Notes: generated by a model from the sequence alone, not told the origin. A stretch of DNA of 64,000 nucleotides from Bacteroidales bacterium (GCA_017651645.1 JAGCCO010000026.1:21107-85106); one strand, 5' to 3'. Shown: positions 1 to 9,712, counted from the stretch's first letter. Numbers and translations: made by a program.

Positions 1-1641
1 CAGATAGTAGGTCTCTATGCCGTTGGGGAAAGTCACGGTGCTTTGGGTCTCATTTCCAGTGCTGTAGCCTATGAAGGAGTCGGATAGAATGGGCAGGTTT
101 TTGCTGAAAACCAGTATGGGTTTGAAGACGTCGAAGATTTGCTGTTCCTGAAGGACAGTCCAGTAATAGAAGCTTGCCGGTCCGGCAGCACCCGAAAACA
201 TGGAACCCCACAAAGAATTGTGGATTTCGATGCCTAAAGGGTCTTTGTCCTTGTATTTCGAGGTTTCCAGCCTTTGGCTGAAGGCATATTCTCCAAAGAA
301 GAAGGGTTTATTGGGGAAGATCTGTCGCCTGTCGTTGCAAGTCTTCAGTAGGCGTAAGGCACAATGTTCCTTTGGCGTTGCCTTATGCATGTCATAATAA
401 CAATGCTTTTGCGCCATGTCCAATTCCTTGAATATCTGATCGTAAAGACGAGGCGTGGTCTTTTGGGTGGCGATAGAAGTGGTGACGATGTGGTCGTATG
501 GGTCGACGGAACGCAGATAAGAGTTCATCTCGTTGGTCCAGTTTACAAGGTCATCGGTGAAGGGTTCAGCCTTTTTCGTGTCGAAGTCGACATTTTCCAT
601 CTCGTTCCACAGCTCCCAGCACATCACGTTGGTGGCATAGCCCCATCGTGCAGCGATATATCGAATCAGATTCTTCGTGATTTGTTTGGCTTTCTGGTCG
701 GTGAAAAAGTCTTGTGGATCCTTGAGCCCGAGTTGGGTGTGGAAGGGGTTGTTGAGCCAGTCGCCGGGGTTTTTCTTCAACGACTCCTCGTCAGCGCTTT
801 TGCGGCAGAACTCCTTGAAAGAGAAGAAGCTCATCATCAGGTCGATGTTGTGCTGTGCAGCGTAGGCGACGATTTGGTCGAGTTCGGCAGCGTCTTTCTG
901 GTTGAGGGTGGAATTGAAATAAACGGTGGGCTTGCCTTTGACGGTCTGGGTGAATTCGGGTCCGTAGAGAGAGAGGTATTGGTATCGGCTGAGCCAGATG
1001 CGCATGAAGTTGGCATTGCCGGAAAGGTTATCGATGTAGTCCTGGTATTCAAAAATCCCTTTAGGTGTCGAGTAGTCGTAGTATTTCTTGCAATAATACC
1101 ATGCCACGTTGGGCCCAATAGGGAAATAGGAATGGTATTGCCGTTTGCCGTCGATGACGACGTCCCGCTTCAGGAATTGGGCGTTGGCGCAGGAGATGAA
1201 ACCCGAAGCAGCTGTCTTGTTTTCACATTTGAAGACGAACTCCTTGGATTGATAGGTATTCAGTTCCGCTTTACCTTTTTTGTCGACAGCAACAAGTTTG
1301 AAGCTCCATTGTCCCGTTTGTTCGGGCGTGAAACGGATGCGCCAGCCCTTGCTTTTCAGGTCTGCAGAGGCTTTCTCGTAGCCATCATACAGTTCAAGGC
1401 GATAGCCTTCAAAGTAAAAACCGTTGACCTTATAGCTTTTCCCGTTGGGTGCGGTAAACTCGGCATATGCATCGATGACCTCGGGATCGTAGGGATTAGC
1501 GTAATTACCCAGTTGGAAAGCGATTTCGTAGAGGTCGAACAGCTTGGCCGAAGTGGGGAAGGAGACATTGGTGATGTTCGGTTTGGCTTGGCTATATGCA
1601 ACTAAAGAGGCCAAAAGCATCAAGATAAAGTACTTTTTCAT
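1..1641 (-). CDS. Secreted glycoside hydrolase with DUF5060-like N-terminal domain (3' end cut by window)
   Basis: The visible part is 547 codons, and the C-terminus lies beyond the left edge. The start at MKKYFILML gives a signal peptide of about 20 residues ending in SQA. Residues of about 25-110 look like the Ig-like DUF5060 domain found before many Bacteroidetes glycosidases (FTAPNGKSYKVNGFY, WRIRFTPEQTG). A (beta/alpha)8-barrel follows. The motif WELWNE puts a likely acid/base glutamate near residue 347, and FFGEYAFS puts a likely nucleophile near residue 450, as in clan GH-A enzymes such as GH5. The substrate cannot be told from the sequence. A -7 box (TATTTTTG, minus strand 1670-1663) lies about 20 bases before the start. 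The family call is good; the exact GH number is not. Confidence 0.8.
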   Translation of the reverse strand, partial: MKKYFILMLLASLVAYSQAKPNITNVSFPTSAKLFDLYEIAFQLGNYANPYDPEVIDAYAEFTAPNGKSYKVNGFYFEGYRLELYDGYEKASADLKSKGWRIRFTPEQTGQWSFKLVAVDKKGKAELNTYQSKEFVFKCENKTAASGFISCANAQFLKRDVVIDGKRQYHSYFPIGPNVAWYYCKKYYDYSTPKGIFEYQDYIDNLSGNANFMRIWLSRYQYLSLYGPEFTQTVKGKPTVYFNSTLNQKDAAELDQIVAYAAQHNIDLMMSFFSFKEFCRKSADEESLKKNPGDWLNNPFHTQLGLKDPQDFFTDQKAKQITKNLIRYIAARWGYATNVMCWELWNEMENVDFDTKKAEPFTDDLVNWTNEMNSYLRSVDPYDHIVTTSIATQKTTPRLYDQIFKELDMAQKHCYYDMHKATPKEHCALRLLKTCNDRRQIFPNKPFFFGEYAFSQRLETSKYKDKDPLGIEIHNSLWGSMFSGAAGPASFYYWTVLQEQQIFDVFKPILVFSKNLPILSDSFIGYSTGNETQSTVTFPNGIETYYL

Positions 1642-1662
1642 GTCGTCTGAGGTTTGTGGGAG

Positions 1663-1670
1663 CAAAAATA
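1663..1670 (-). promoter_or_regulatory. Bacteroidetes -7 promoter element
   Basis: The minus strand reads TATTTTTG followed by C, matching the Bacteroidetes sigma-70-type TAnnTTTG box. It lies about 21 bases upstream of the glycoside hydrolase start. Confidence 0.55.
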
Positions 1671-1724
1671 GGAAAAATACAATATAAATAAGTGAAACGC
1701 GCCGCAGGGGTAAGCGAATTTTTG

Positions 1725-1732
1725 TATTTTTG
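1725..1732 (+). promoter_or_regulatory. -7 promoter element for the glycosyltransferase gene
   Basis: TATTTTTG followed by CG matches the TAnnTTTG consensus and lies about 45 bases before the ATG at 1778. It also argues against the in-frame TTG at 1730 being the start, because that codon overlaps the promoter box. Confidence 0.55.
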
Positions 1733-1777
1733 CGAAACAAAATGCGGAAACCCCGCATGAAATCCGTTGCATATAGA

Positions 1778-2902
1778 ATGAAAATCGCAGTAAATACCCG
1801 TTTGTTGCTGAAAAACAAGCTGGAAGGCATCGGCTGGGTGGCCTATGAGACTTTGCGCCGTATGGTGAAGGACCATCCTGAGGTGGAGTTCTATTTCCTC
1901 TTTGACCGTGAGCCTGACCCGATGTTTCTCTTTGGCGACAACGTGAAACCCATAGTGCTGTTCCCTCAGGCACGGCATCCCTTCCTGTTCATCTGGTACT
2001 TCGAGATTTCGGTGAAGAAAGCGCTGAAACAAATCCAGCCTGACCTGTTCTTTTCGCCTGACGGCTATCTCAGCCTCCGCTCCGATATTCCACAAGTAGC
2101 TCAGTTCCACGATCTTAACTTTGAACATTTTCCGAAGGATATGCCGAAGATTCATTTTTGGCACTATAAGAAGTACTTCCCAAGATTTGCTCACAAGGCC
2201 AAGCGCATTGTGACGGTGTCGGAGTTCTCGAAACAGGACATCGTGGATTGCTATGGCATCGACCCCGAGAAGATAGATGTGGCCTATAACGGTGTGAATG
2301 AGAAATTTGCGCCGATTACGGAAGAGGAGCAAGAACGGATTAGGGCGCATTATACGGGCGGACAGCCTTATTTCATGTTTGTCGGCTCGTTGCATCCGCG
2401 CAAGAACTTGGCACGATTGTTCACAGCCTTCGATTTGTTCAAAAGCCAGACACCCTCCAATGTCAAGTTGCTGATTGTAGGGGAGAAGCGTTGGTGGTCG
2501 GAGCCTATCGAGCAGGCTTACAGTCAGATGCGCTTCAAGGATGAGGTGATCTTTGCCGGACGCCTGAGTGCAGAAGACCTGCATTTGGTGACGGCCTCGG
2601 CCTTGGCATCAGCGTATGTGTCTTATTTTGAGGGCTTTGGAATACCGATTTTGGAGGCATTCAAGTGCGACACACCCGTCATCACCTCCAATGTGACTTC
2701 CATGCCCGAGGTGGCTGATGACGCGGCTTTGCTTGTCGACCCGTTCAGTGAGGCCTCCATTGCCGAAGGCATGACCGAGATGCTTGACGAGAGTGTACGC
2801 GAGTCTTTAATTGAGAAGGGCAGGGAACGTGCCAAGGACTTCTCATGGGACAAGGCGGCAAATGGGATATGGAATTGTCTAATGAAAGCAATAAAAGAAT
2901 AG
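1778..2902 (+). CDS. GT4-family glycosyltransferase
   Basis: This 374-residue protein is a retaining GT-B glycosyltransferase of family GT4 (glycosyl transferases group 1), which moves a sugar from a nucleotide donor to an acceptor, probably in surface polysaccharide synthesis. The C-terminal Rossmann half has the donor-site pattern: FVGSLHPRKNL at about residue 200 and EGFGIPILEAF at about 284, which contains the E-x7-E motif. The start at MKIAVNTRLLL is chosen because the N-terminal beta strand begins there and the upstream in-frame codons overlap the promoter. purD begins two bases after the stop, so the two are probably co-transcribed. The acceptor is unknown. Confidence 0.85.
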   Translation: MKIAVNTRLLLKNKLEGIGWVAYETLRRMVKDHPEVEFYFLFDREPDPMFLFGDNVKPIVLFPQARHPFLFIWYFEISVKKALKQIQPDLFFSPDGYLSLRSDIPQVAQFHDLNFEHFPKDMPKIHFWHYKKYFPRFAHKAKRIVTVSEFSKQDIVDCYGIDPEKIDVAYNGVNEKFAPITEEEQERIRAHYTGGQPYFMFVGSLHPRKNLARLFTAFDLFKSQTPSNVKLLIVGEKRWWSEPIEQAYSQMRFKDEVIFAGRLSAEDLHLVTASALASAYVSYFEGFGIPILEAFKCDTPVITSNVTSMPEVADDAALLVDPFSEASIAEGMTEMLDESVRESLIEKGRERAKDFSWDKAANGIWNCLMKAIKE

Positions 2903-2904
2903 AT

Positions 2905-4275
2905 ATGGAAAAAATAGTCATGTATCCTACTGATTTTGAGAAGGAGGCTGTGGATTGGAAGGAAGTCCAAGGGCAGCACATCACCGCGGTGAGACGCAAT
3001 ATTTTGGTACTCGGCTCAGGGGGGCGCGAACATGCTTTGGCATGGAAGTTGGCACAGAGTGAAGGAGCTCATGTCTTCATCGCTCCAGGTAATGCCGGAA
3101 CAGCGCAAGTGGGTGTTAATGTCAATATAAAACCATCTGATTTTAAGGCAGTAAAGGAGTTTTGCTTAAAGCAAGAGATTAATATAGTGGTGGTCGGTCC
3201 TGAACAGCCATTGGTGGACGGCATCGTCGATTTCTTCAAAGAGGATGGCGAGCTGAAAGGAGTGAAGATCATCGGTCCCGACAAGCGTGGCGCCCAGTTG
3301 GAAGGCAGCAAGGCCTTTGCCAAGGACTTCATGGAGAAGTATGGCGTGCCGACGGCGAGATGTTTTAAGGTGAACAAAGACAATGTGGAGGCAGGCTATA
3401 GGTTCCTCGAAAATGTGAAAGCTCCTTACGTGTTAAAGGCTGATGGCCTTGCAGCAGGTAAGGGTGTGCTGATTCTCAATGACTTGCAGGAAGCCAAGGA
3501 CGAACTGGGGAGGATGCTTGACGGCAAATTCGGTGCAGCTTCAGCCACAGTGGTCATAGAGGAATTCCTTAAAGGTATTGAGGTTTCTGTATTTGTGTTG
3601 ACGGACGGTGAGCATTATGTGTTGTTGCCTGAAGCCAAGGACTACAAACGCATCGGTGATGGTGACCAAGGCCTGAACACGGGCGGCATGGGAGCTGTCT
3701 CGCCAGTCCCGTTCTGCACACCTGAGTTTTTGAACAGGGTAGAGGAACGTATTGTAAAGCCGACCCTCAAAGGCTTGAAAGCCGAAGGCATCGACTATAA
3801 AGGCTTCATTTTCTTGGGTTTGATGAATGATGGCGACAATCCGTACGTCATCGAATATAATGTCCGCATGGGCGACCCGGAGACGGAAGCCGTGATGACT
3901 CGCATCGAGGGCGACTTCGCTGACTTACTCATGGCCTGTGCGGAGGGTCGTTTAAACGAGGTGCATTATGCCAAAAGCGAGAAGACGGCCGTCACGGTGA
4001 TGATGGTCTCTGGCGGCTATCCTGAAGCTTACAAGAAAGGTATGATATTGAGCGGGTTGGACAAACTGAAGGATGTCGTCGCATTCCATGCTGGCACAGC
4101 GTTTGATGCCGACAAGAACGTGGTCACAGCGGGTGGACGCGTCATTGCGGTGACGGCGCATGGCGACAGCATCGAAGAGGCGAGGGGCATCGCCTACCGC
4201 GAGGTGGAGAAGATCCGCTTCGAGGGCATTAACTACCGCCATGACATTGGACTTGATTTGATGAGAATGCAATGA
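2905..4275 (+). CDS. purD: Phosphoribosylamine-glycine ligase
   Basis: PurD is the ATP-grasp enzyme that joins glycine to phosphoribosylamine in purine synthesis. The N-terminal signature ILVLGSGGREHALAWKL is clear, as are the ATP-grasp features KADGLAAGKGV, GGMGAVSPVPF and the metal-binding stretch YNVRMGDPETE. The start is not settled. The ATG at 2905 gives 456 residues with about 30 residues before the conserved core. A GTG at 2989 would give 428 residues, the usual family length. No ATG lies between the extension and the core. The gene follows the glycosyltransferase by two bases and overlaps the next gene by four (ATGA), so translation is probably coupled. Confidence 0.95.
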   Translation: MEKIVMYPTDFEKEAVDWKEVQGQHITAVRRNILVLGSGGREHALAWKLAQSEGAHVFIAPGNAGTAQVGVNVNIKPSDFKAVKEFCLKQEINIVVVGPEQPLVDGIVDFFKEDGELKGVKIIGPDKRGAQLEGSKAFAKDFMEKYGVPTARCFKVNKDNVEAGYRFLENVKAPYVLKADGLAAGKGVLILNDLQEAKDELGRMLDGKFGAASATVVIEEFLKGIEVSVFVLTDGEHYVLLPEAKDYKRIGDGDQGLNTGGMGAVSPVPFCTPEFLNRVEERIVKPTLKGLKAEGIDYKGFIFLGLMNDGDNPYVIEYNVRMGDPETEAVMTRIEGDFADLLMACAEGRLNEVHYAKSEKTAVTVMMVSGGYPEAYKKGMILSGLDKLKDVVAFHAGTAFDADKNVVTAGGRVIAVTAHGDSIEEARGIAYREVEKIRFEGINYRHDIGLDLMRMQ

Positions 4276-5255
4276 TAAAGTTTTTCAGACAGAGTTATGC
4301 CATTCAGTATGTGGTGATTGCCTTGCTGGCGATTGCCCTATGGATTCCTGCCTTCGTGTCAGGGAAGATGACCATGGGGTTGGATAGTCCCGTCACTCCG
4401 ATTTTCAATTTAGTTGACAACTTGCTTGACTTTTCGCCCATCGCCCAACATACTTTTGTCTTTGTATTGCTGGTGTTTGAGACCTTGTTTTTCAACGCGA
4501 TGCTGGTGAAAAACCAGATTGTGGGCAAGGTGAGTACCATGGGCGCTTTCGTGTTCATTCTGCTGATGAGCATGACCAGGACGCAGACGCAGTTCTATCC
4601 TTTTGCCTTGTCAGTGTTTTTCATATTATTGATAATCAGTAATTTATTTGATACCTACTTGATGCCCAATGCCGAGATGAATCTGTTGAAGGTTGGAGTG
4701 TGTCTTGCTTTGGCTTCCATGTGCTATTTCCCGTCTATCCTATTGATTCTCTGGGTGATGATAGTTCTGCCTATCGCTAAGAAAGGTTCTATCCGACTGC
4801 AACTGATTCCGATTTTCGGTTTCCTGTTTGTGTACTTCTTATATTTTGTCGGGGTCTTTTTGTTCGGCGATTTCCAGAGCATGATGATGGGCTATAAGGA
4901 GTATTTCTCCGTGTTGCATTTCTCGGTTAAAGGCTTTAACTTGAGGATTATCATACTTTTGGCACTCTTGTTGGTGGCCACATTGTTTCTCTTTTTCGGT
5001 AGCAATAATGCCGGTTTCGAGAAGACGGTAGCAGTGAGAATCAAGATTTCCATGACCACGATCATGGCGTTCTTTGGTGTGTTGCTTCTCTTTATGGATG
5101 GCAATGTCCTTATGAATGGTCTGATTTTCATTGTTTTGTCTATTATGGTGTCATACGCGTTCTCTTATATGGGGAGAACTGGGTGGGCCAATCTCTTCCT
5201 GGCCTTATTCCTTTTGCTGATCTTTGCCGACCAGTATTACTTTAAATGGCTGTAA
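4272..5255 (+). CDS. Multi-pass membrane protein of unknown function
   Basis: This 327-residue protein is almost wholly hydrophobic, with roughly nine to ten predicted membrane helices, short loops and no recognisable catalytic motif. The N-terminus MIKFFRQSYAIQY followed by a long helix, together with the overall layout, resembles the Bacteroidetes-specific DUF6427 type of membrane protein, but I recognise this only loosely. Its ATG overlaps the purD stop by four bases and rnhB starts three bases after it, so it belongs to the purD-rnhB transcript. Any role in purine metabolism would be guesswork from position. Confidence 0.6.
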   Translation: MIKFFRQSYAIQYVVIALLAIALWIPAFVSGKMTMGLDSPVTPIFNLVDNLLDFSPIAQHTFVFVLLVFETLFFNAMLVKNQIVGKVSTMGAFVFILLMSMTRTQTQFYPFALSVFFILLIISNLFDTYLMPNAEMNLLKVGVCLALASMCYFPSILLILWVMIVLPIAKKGSIRLQLIPIFGFLFVYFLYFVGVFLFGDFQSMMMGYKEYFSVLHFSVKGFNLRIIILLALLLVATLFLFFGSNNAGFEKTVAVRIKISMTTIMAFFGVLLLFMDGNVLMNGLIFIVLSIMVSYAFSYMGRTGWANLFLALFLLLIFADQYYFKWL

Positions 5256-5258
5256 ATC

Positions 5259-5858
5259 ATGGGGTTGAACACACATTATTCCGATAAGGTCGAGGCGGGA
5301 TGCGATGAAGCCGGGCGAGGGTGTTTGGCGGGTCCCGTAGTGGCCGCTGCCGTGATTCTGAAACAAGATGCCGATTACCCCGAACTGAATGATTCCAAGC
5401 AGCTGACGGAGAAAAAAAGGATGCAACTTCGTGAATTGATCATGAAGGAGGCTTTGACCTATGGGATAGGGATTGTCACCGCAAAAGAGATAGACGAAAT
5501 CAATATCTTAAATGCTTCATTCTTAGCGATGCATAGGGCTTTAGATGAACTAAAGCTTCAACCCGAGTTATTGCTGATAGACGGAAACCGTTTCAATCCT
5601 TACAAGAAACTGAAGCATGTCTGCATTGTGGGAGGTGATGCCATGTATCAATCGATTGCTGCAGCCTCCATCCTGGCAAAGACGACAAGGGACATGATGA
5701 TGGAACAATACGGAGAGGAATACCCCGTTTACAATTGGAAGAAGAATAAGGGCTATCCTACGCCGGAGCATAAAAAAGCCATCGCCGATTATGGTCCCAC
5801 ACCGCTTCATCGCATGACTTTCAATATGGCAATTCAGTTAAAGTTAGACTTGAAATAA
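5259..5858 (+). CDS. rnhB: Ribonuclease HII
   Basis: RNase HII removes RNA from RNA-DNA hybrids and single ribonucleotides from DNA. The 199-residue length is normal for the family. The N-terminal [14 protein letters not shown] carries the DE(A)GRG active-site and RNA-sensing motif, LLIDGNRF the next catalytic aspartate, and [14 protein letters not shown] the conserved helix that follows. The gene starts three bases after the preceding membrane protein gene and ends 14 bases before the next coding region, so it is part of the same plus-strand run. Confidence 0.95.
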   Translation: MGLNTHYSDKVEAGCDEAGRGCLAGPVVAAAVILKQDADYPELNDSKQLTEKKRMQLRELIMKEALTYGIGIVTAKEIDEINILNASFLAMHRALDELKLQPELLLIDGNRFNPYKKLKHVCIVGGDAMYQSIAAASILAKTTRDMMMEQYGEEYPVYNWKKNKGYPTPEHKKAIADYGPTPLHRMTFNMAIQLKLDLK

Positions 5859-5872
5859 AGATATTAAATAAA

Positions 5873-6718
5873 TTGTTAATCAAATTTATATATAGAGTTC
5901 TATTTGCATTGGTTTGCCTTTGCTTTCCCTTAGGTCTGATGGCTCAAGAAAGGCCTTCGATGGAAAATTGGAGCGATGTGGATTTCAACGACACCGCCTT
6001 GATTTCATCAAAAGCCTTCAGTTCGCGGATGGTGGATTACCTGTTTCAAACGGCTACTGATGGCGACATGGCAAGCTTCGACAGCCTTTCGATGGTGTGC
6101 ATTGGCGATCTCCTCCAAAAGGCCAAGGTAAACATGAGGGTTTATGAGTACATTTTGGAGTTTATGTTGAATGGATATACGAATATGGGAAGAATGCAAG
6201 TGGTTGATTATCTATTGAATTATCCTATGTTATTTGAAGGAGAGGTTACGATAGAGGAAGGCTTACGTTTGGATTCTATCACTGAGCCTTATCAGAGGGT
6301 GAAAGTGGGCGTAAAAGCTCTGGATTTTTCCGGTTTTACAATTGAAGGCGAACCTTATCATTTGTATGAATCCTCCGCTGAGAGAACGATTGTTTTTTTC
6401 TGGTCAACGGATTGCGACTATTGCCATGATTTTCTGGTGCAGTTGCGAAGACATTTAAACTTAAATACTGATTTTGAATTGGTTACCTTTGCACTAGCGG
6501 ACCAACAGGAGGAAGTGATAAAGTCAGTGAGAAAAATGCGCTTGCCAGGATACCATTTCTATGATGATTTGCGTTGGGAGGGTAAAGCCTTTTTGGATTA
6601 CCATATCACTTCCACACCGACGGTCTTTTTGTTGGATGCAGACAAGACGATTGTATGCAAACCCTACGACTGGGAAGACTTAAAGAATTGGTTTAATAAA
6701 AATAATATATCATTCTGA
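5873..6718 (+). CDS. Exported thioredoxin-fold (TlpA/AhpC-type) protein
   Basis: The 281-residue product begins with a signal sequence (LIKFIYRVLFALVCLCF, cleavage near LMAQ). After an alpha-helical region of about 110 residues, a thioredoxin fold starts at about residue 150 (DFSGFTIEGEPYHL). Its active site CDYC, at about residue 180, follows the strand TIVFFWST, and a cis-proline strand TSTPTVFLLD closes the fold. The layout matches Bacteroidetes periplasmic TlpA-like oxidoreductases. The only usable start is TTG at 5873, because the next ATG falls inside the signal peptide. The gene sits 15 bases before the GH3/beta-lactamase gene. The partner protein is unknown. Confidence 0.75.
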   Translation: MLIKFIYRVLFALVCLCFPLGLMAQERPSMENWSDVDFNDTALISSKAFSSRMVDYLFQTATDGDMASFDSLSMVCIGDLLQKAKVNMRVYEYILEFMLNGYTNMGRMQVVDYLLNYPMLFEGEVTIEEGLRLDSITEPYQRVKVGVKALDFSGFTIEGEPYHLYESSAERTIVFFWSTDCDYCHDFLVQLRRHLNLNTDFELVTFALADQQEEVIKSVRKMRLPGYHFYDDLRWEGKAFLDYHITSTPTVFLLDADKTIVCKPYDWEDLKNWFNKNNISF

Positions 6719-6733
6719 AAATAATTTAGTTAT

Positions 6734-9712
6734 ATGAGTATAAAAAAGTGTTTATTAGGTTTCTTTGTGCTGGCATTATCTGTCAGTCAAGTTTTTGCTC
6801 AGGATGTGGAGTCACACTGGGTGGATTCGGTGTATAACAGTCTCACTTTGGAGCAGCGTGTGGCGCAGCTGATTTGTATGCGTGCCAACCAACCCAGCAA
6901 ACCGTTTTATGAGGATGTGGCGAAGTACATCAAGAAGTATAACATTGGAGGTGTTTGCTTCTTCCGAGCTGATGCCGAGGCTCAAGTCGAGAAGACCAAC
7001 GAGTGGCAGGCCTTGGCACAGACCCCTTTGATGGTCTCCATCGACGCGGAATGGGGCTTGGCCATGAGGGTGAACAAGACTTTAGCTTATCCTTATCAGA
7101 TGACTTTAGGTGCCATTACTGATGACGCCTTGATTTATGAAATGGGTAAGCAGGTGGCTGAGCAATGCAAGCGCATGGGCATCCATGTGAATTTCGCTCC
7201 TGTCGCGGATGTCAACTCCAATGCGGCCAACCCGATTATCGGGATGCGTAGTTTTGGTGAGAACCCACAGACTGTGGGAGAGAAAGCTACTGCATACGCG
7301 CTTGGTATGCAAAGCAAAGGGTTGATAACCAGTATGAAACACTTTCCTGGTCATGGAAATACAGCCACCGATTCGCATCTGACCTTGCCCACCGTGACTC
7401 GCACGATGGAAGAAGTGCGCGACATAGAATTGGCTCCATTCCAATATATGATTGAGAGTGGTGTGAACGGCGCGATGGTCGGCCATCTGTATTTTCCTGC
7501 CATTGAGAAAGTCCAGAACACTTCTTCCTCGCTTTCATACGGGGTGATTACCGACCTATTGAAGAAAGAGATGGGATTTGATGGCTTGATCTTCACCGAC
7601 GGCCTCGACATGAAAGGCGTTTCGGAGAAAGTGAGACAGGATAGCGTGCCGTATGCGGCTTTCATGGCGGGCAACGACGTGCTGATTCTGCCTACCAACG
7701 TGCCTTTTGCCATCAAGACCATCAAGGATGCCGTGGAAAACAACACTGTGGCTGCTGCCAGATTGGAAGAGAGCTGCAAGAAGATCCTTCGATATAAGTA
7801 CCGCGCGGGCTTGAACCGATATTATCCGGTTTCAACTACCAACCTAATGAGTGACCTGAAGAAGGATGCCTACACGAGGCTGCGTCAGCAGCTGTATGAC
7901 GAGGCTGTCACTTTGCTGCGCAATGACAATGAGGTAATACCGCTGGTCAACAACAAGAGTATCGCTGTGGTGACCATTGGAAACACCAAGAACGACGTGA
8001 ATGCTGGTCTAATCGAACGTGGCTACAGCACCACTTCGTTTGTGACAAGGAAAGAGGAAATAGCTTCAAAGACAGCGGAATGGCTGAATAAGTTGGAGGC
8101 TTACGATTTGGTGGTGGTCAGCATTGAGAAGACAACGATGTTTGCCGACAAGGATTATGGAATCAATGAGGCAACGGTGAACTTCTTCAACCGACTTGTG
8201 GCCCAAAACGACGTGATTCTCAACCTTTTTGCTTGTCCGTATGCCTTGGATAGGTTCCGTATCAACAACAGCGTGAAGGGACTCGTGGTGGCCTATCAGG
8301 ATGAGGTGCCTGCCGTTGACGCAGTGGTGAGACTGCTTTCGGGTGAGTTGGTGGCCCATGGGACGTTGCCTGTCTCTGTGTCCAAGTTCAGTTGCGGTGA
8401 CGGCATCGTGCCCGAGGAATCCGTAAAGGAACAATACAACTTCCCCTGGAAAGAGGTCCCCACTTTGAAGCCGTCTTCATACGAGCCGGCGATTCCGGAT
8501 AAACCCGTTCCGGCATTTCCTTTTGGAACAATGGAGGAAAAATATGAAAACCGGCTGGATTCGGTAGCCAAGGCCGGCATCAGAGGTGGTGCCTATCCGG
8601 GCTGTCAGATTGTGGTGCTGAAAGACGGCAATTTGGTGTACGACAAGTGCTTCGGCACTTTTACTTACGGCGGTGGCCATCAGGTGCAGCCCGATGACCT
8701 CTACGACATCGCTTCTTGTACAAAGATCTTCGCTTCCACCTTGGCTGTCATGAAGTTATATGACGACGGCTTGATTGACCTGAACAAGACCTTGGCCGAT
8801 TTCTTTCCCTATTTGAAAGGCAAGGACCATGGGAAGTTGAAACTCATTGACATCATGACGCATCAGGCAGGACTGAAGGCTTGGATCCCGTTCTATAAAG
8901 TGACGGTGGATGAAAACGGCCCGATGGAGGAGTTCTATAGTGACGAGATGGACGAAAGCCACAGCATCAGAGTGGCGGAGAACCTTTATCTTGTCAATGA
9001 CTATGTAGACCAGATTTTCGATTCCGTAGCGAAGTCGCCACTGGGGAAGAAGAAGTATTTGTATAGCGACATGGGCTTCTACTATATGCCGAAGATTGTG
9101 AAACTGCTCACCAACCAGAGCATCCAAGACTATCTGAATGAGAAGTATTATTATCCCATGAATCTGACCCATATCTGTTATCAGCCCTTGAACCACTTCA
9201 CGCGAGAGCAGATTGCCCCTACTGAAAATGACACCGTTTTCCGTAAGCAGCTGGTTTGGGGCGATGTACACGACCAAGCCGCTGCCATGTTCGGTGGGGT
9301 GTCGGGTCATGCAGGCCTGTTCTCCAATGCCTTAGATCTTGCTGTCCTCATGCAGATGTTGCTTGACGAGGGCGAATATCATGGTGTCAGGTATCTGAAG
9401 CCCGAAACGGTGCGCTATTTCACCAGTGCTCCTTTTGCCGCTACCAATGACAATCGACGTGGCATCGGCTTCGACAAACTGCCCATCGACAAGAAGGGCT
9501 CATGCACCGAATCGAAGCTGGGCTCGATGAAAGGCTATGGACACACGGGATTTACGGGTACCTTTGTCTGGGCTGACCCGCAAAACAAAACGGTCATCAT
9601 CTTTTTGTCGAACCGCGTTTGTCCCAATGCAGAACCCAACAAACTGGCTCGGCTAGGCACTCGCACTTCCTTGCACGATATCCTATATGAAGCGTATCCG
9701 ATTCCGGAATGA
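6734..9712 (+). CDS. GH3 beta-N-acetylglucosaminidase fused to a serine beta-lactamase-family domain
   Basis: The 992-residue exported protein has a signal peptide (to about residue 22, VFAQD). A GH3 catalytic domain of NagZ type follows, with KHFPGHGNTATDSH at about residue 202. This motif supplies the mobile histidine and aspartate used as general acid/base in NagZ, and IFTDGLDMKGV carries the nucleophile aspartate. A GH3 C-terminal domain covers about 390-560. The last 380 residues form a beta-lactamase/transpeptidase-like serine hydrolase with the SxxK motif SCTK (about 660), YSD (about 775) and HTG (about 935), as in class C/EstB relatives. NagZ-like enzymes cut N-acetylglucosamine from muropeptides. 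The fusion is known in Bacteroidetes, and a role in wall turnover outside the inner membrane is an inference. Confidence 0.9.
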   Translation: MSIKKCLLGFFVLALSVSQVFAQDVESHWVDSVYNSLTLEQRVAQLICMRANQPSKPFYEDVAKYIKKYNIGGVCFFRADAEAQVEKTNEWQALAQTPLMVSIDAEWGLAMRVNKTLAYPYQMTLGAITDDALIYEMGKQVAEQCKRMGIHVNFAPVADVNSNAANPIIGMRSFGENPQTVGEKATAYALGMQSKGLITSMKHFPGHGNTATDSHLTLPTVTRTMEEVRDIELAPFQYMIESGVNGAMVGHLYFPAIEKVQNTSSSLSYGVITDLLKKEMGFDGLIFTDGLDMKGVSEKVRQDSVPYAAFMAGNDVLILPTNVPFAIKTIKDAVENNTVAAARLEESCKKILRYKYRAGLNRYYPVSTTNLMSDLKKDAYTRLRQQLYDEAVTLLRNDNEVIPLVNNKSIAVVTIGNTKNDVNAGLIERGYSTTSFVTRKEEIASKTAEWLNKLEAYDLVVVSIEKTTMFADKDYGINEATVNFFNRLVAQNDVILNLFACPYALDRFRINNSVKGLVVAYQDEVPAVDAVVRLLSGELVAHGTLPVSVSKFSCGDGIVPEESVKEQYNFPWKEVPTLKPSSYEPAIPDKPVPAFPFGTMEEKYENRLDSVAKAGIRGGAYPGCQIVVLKDGNLVYDKCFGTFTYGGGHQVQPDDLYDIASCTKIFASTLAVMKLYDDGLIDLNKTLADFFPYLKGKDHGKLKLIDIMTHQAGLKAWIPFYKVTVDENGPMEEFYSDEMDESHSIRVAENLYLVNDYVDQIFDSVAKSPLGKKKYLYSDMGFYYMPKIVKLLTNQSIQDYLNEKYYYPMNLTHICYQPLNHFTREQIAPTENDTVFRKQLVWGDVHDQAAAMFGGVSGHAGLFSNALDLAVLMQMLLDEGEYHGVRYLKPETVRYFTSAPFAATNDNRRGIGFDKLPIDKKGSCTESKLGSMKGYGHTGFTGTFVWADPQNKTVIIFLSNRVCPNAEPNKLARLGTRTSLHDILYEAYPIPE

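Noticed and set aside
364..1605. A 413-codon open frame on the plus strand
   Set aside because: It is antisense to the glycoside hydrolase, whose motifs, signal peptide and promoter are clear. Its own translation has no recognisable family.
1592..2584. A 330-codon open frame on the minus strand
   Set aside because: It is antisense to the GT4 glycosyltransferase gene, which has the family motifs.
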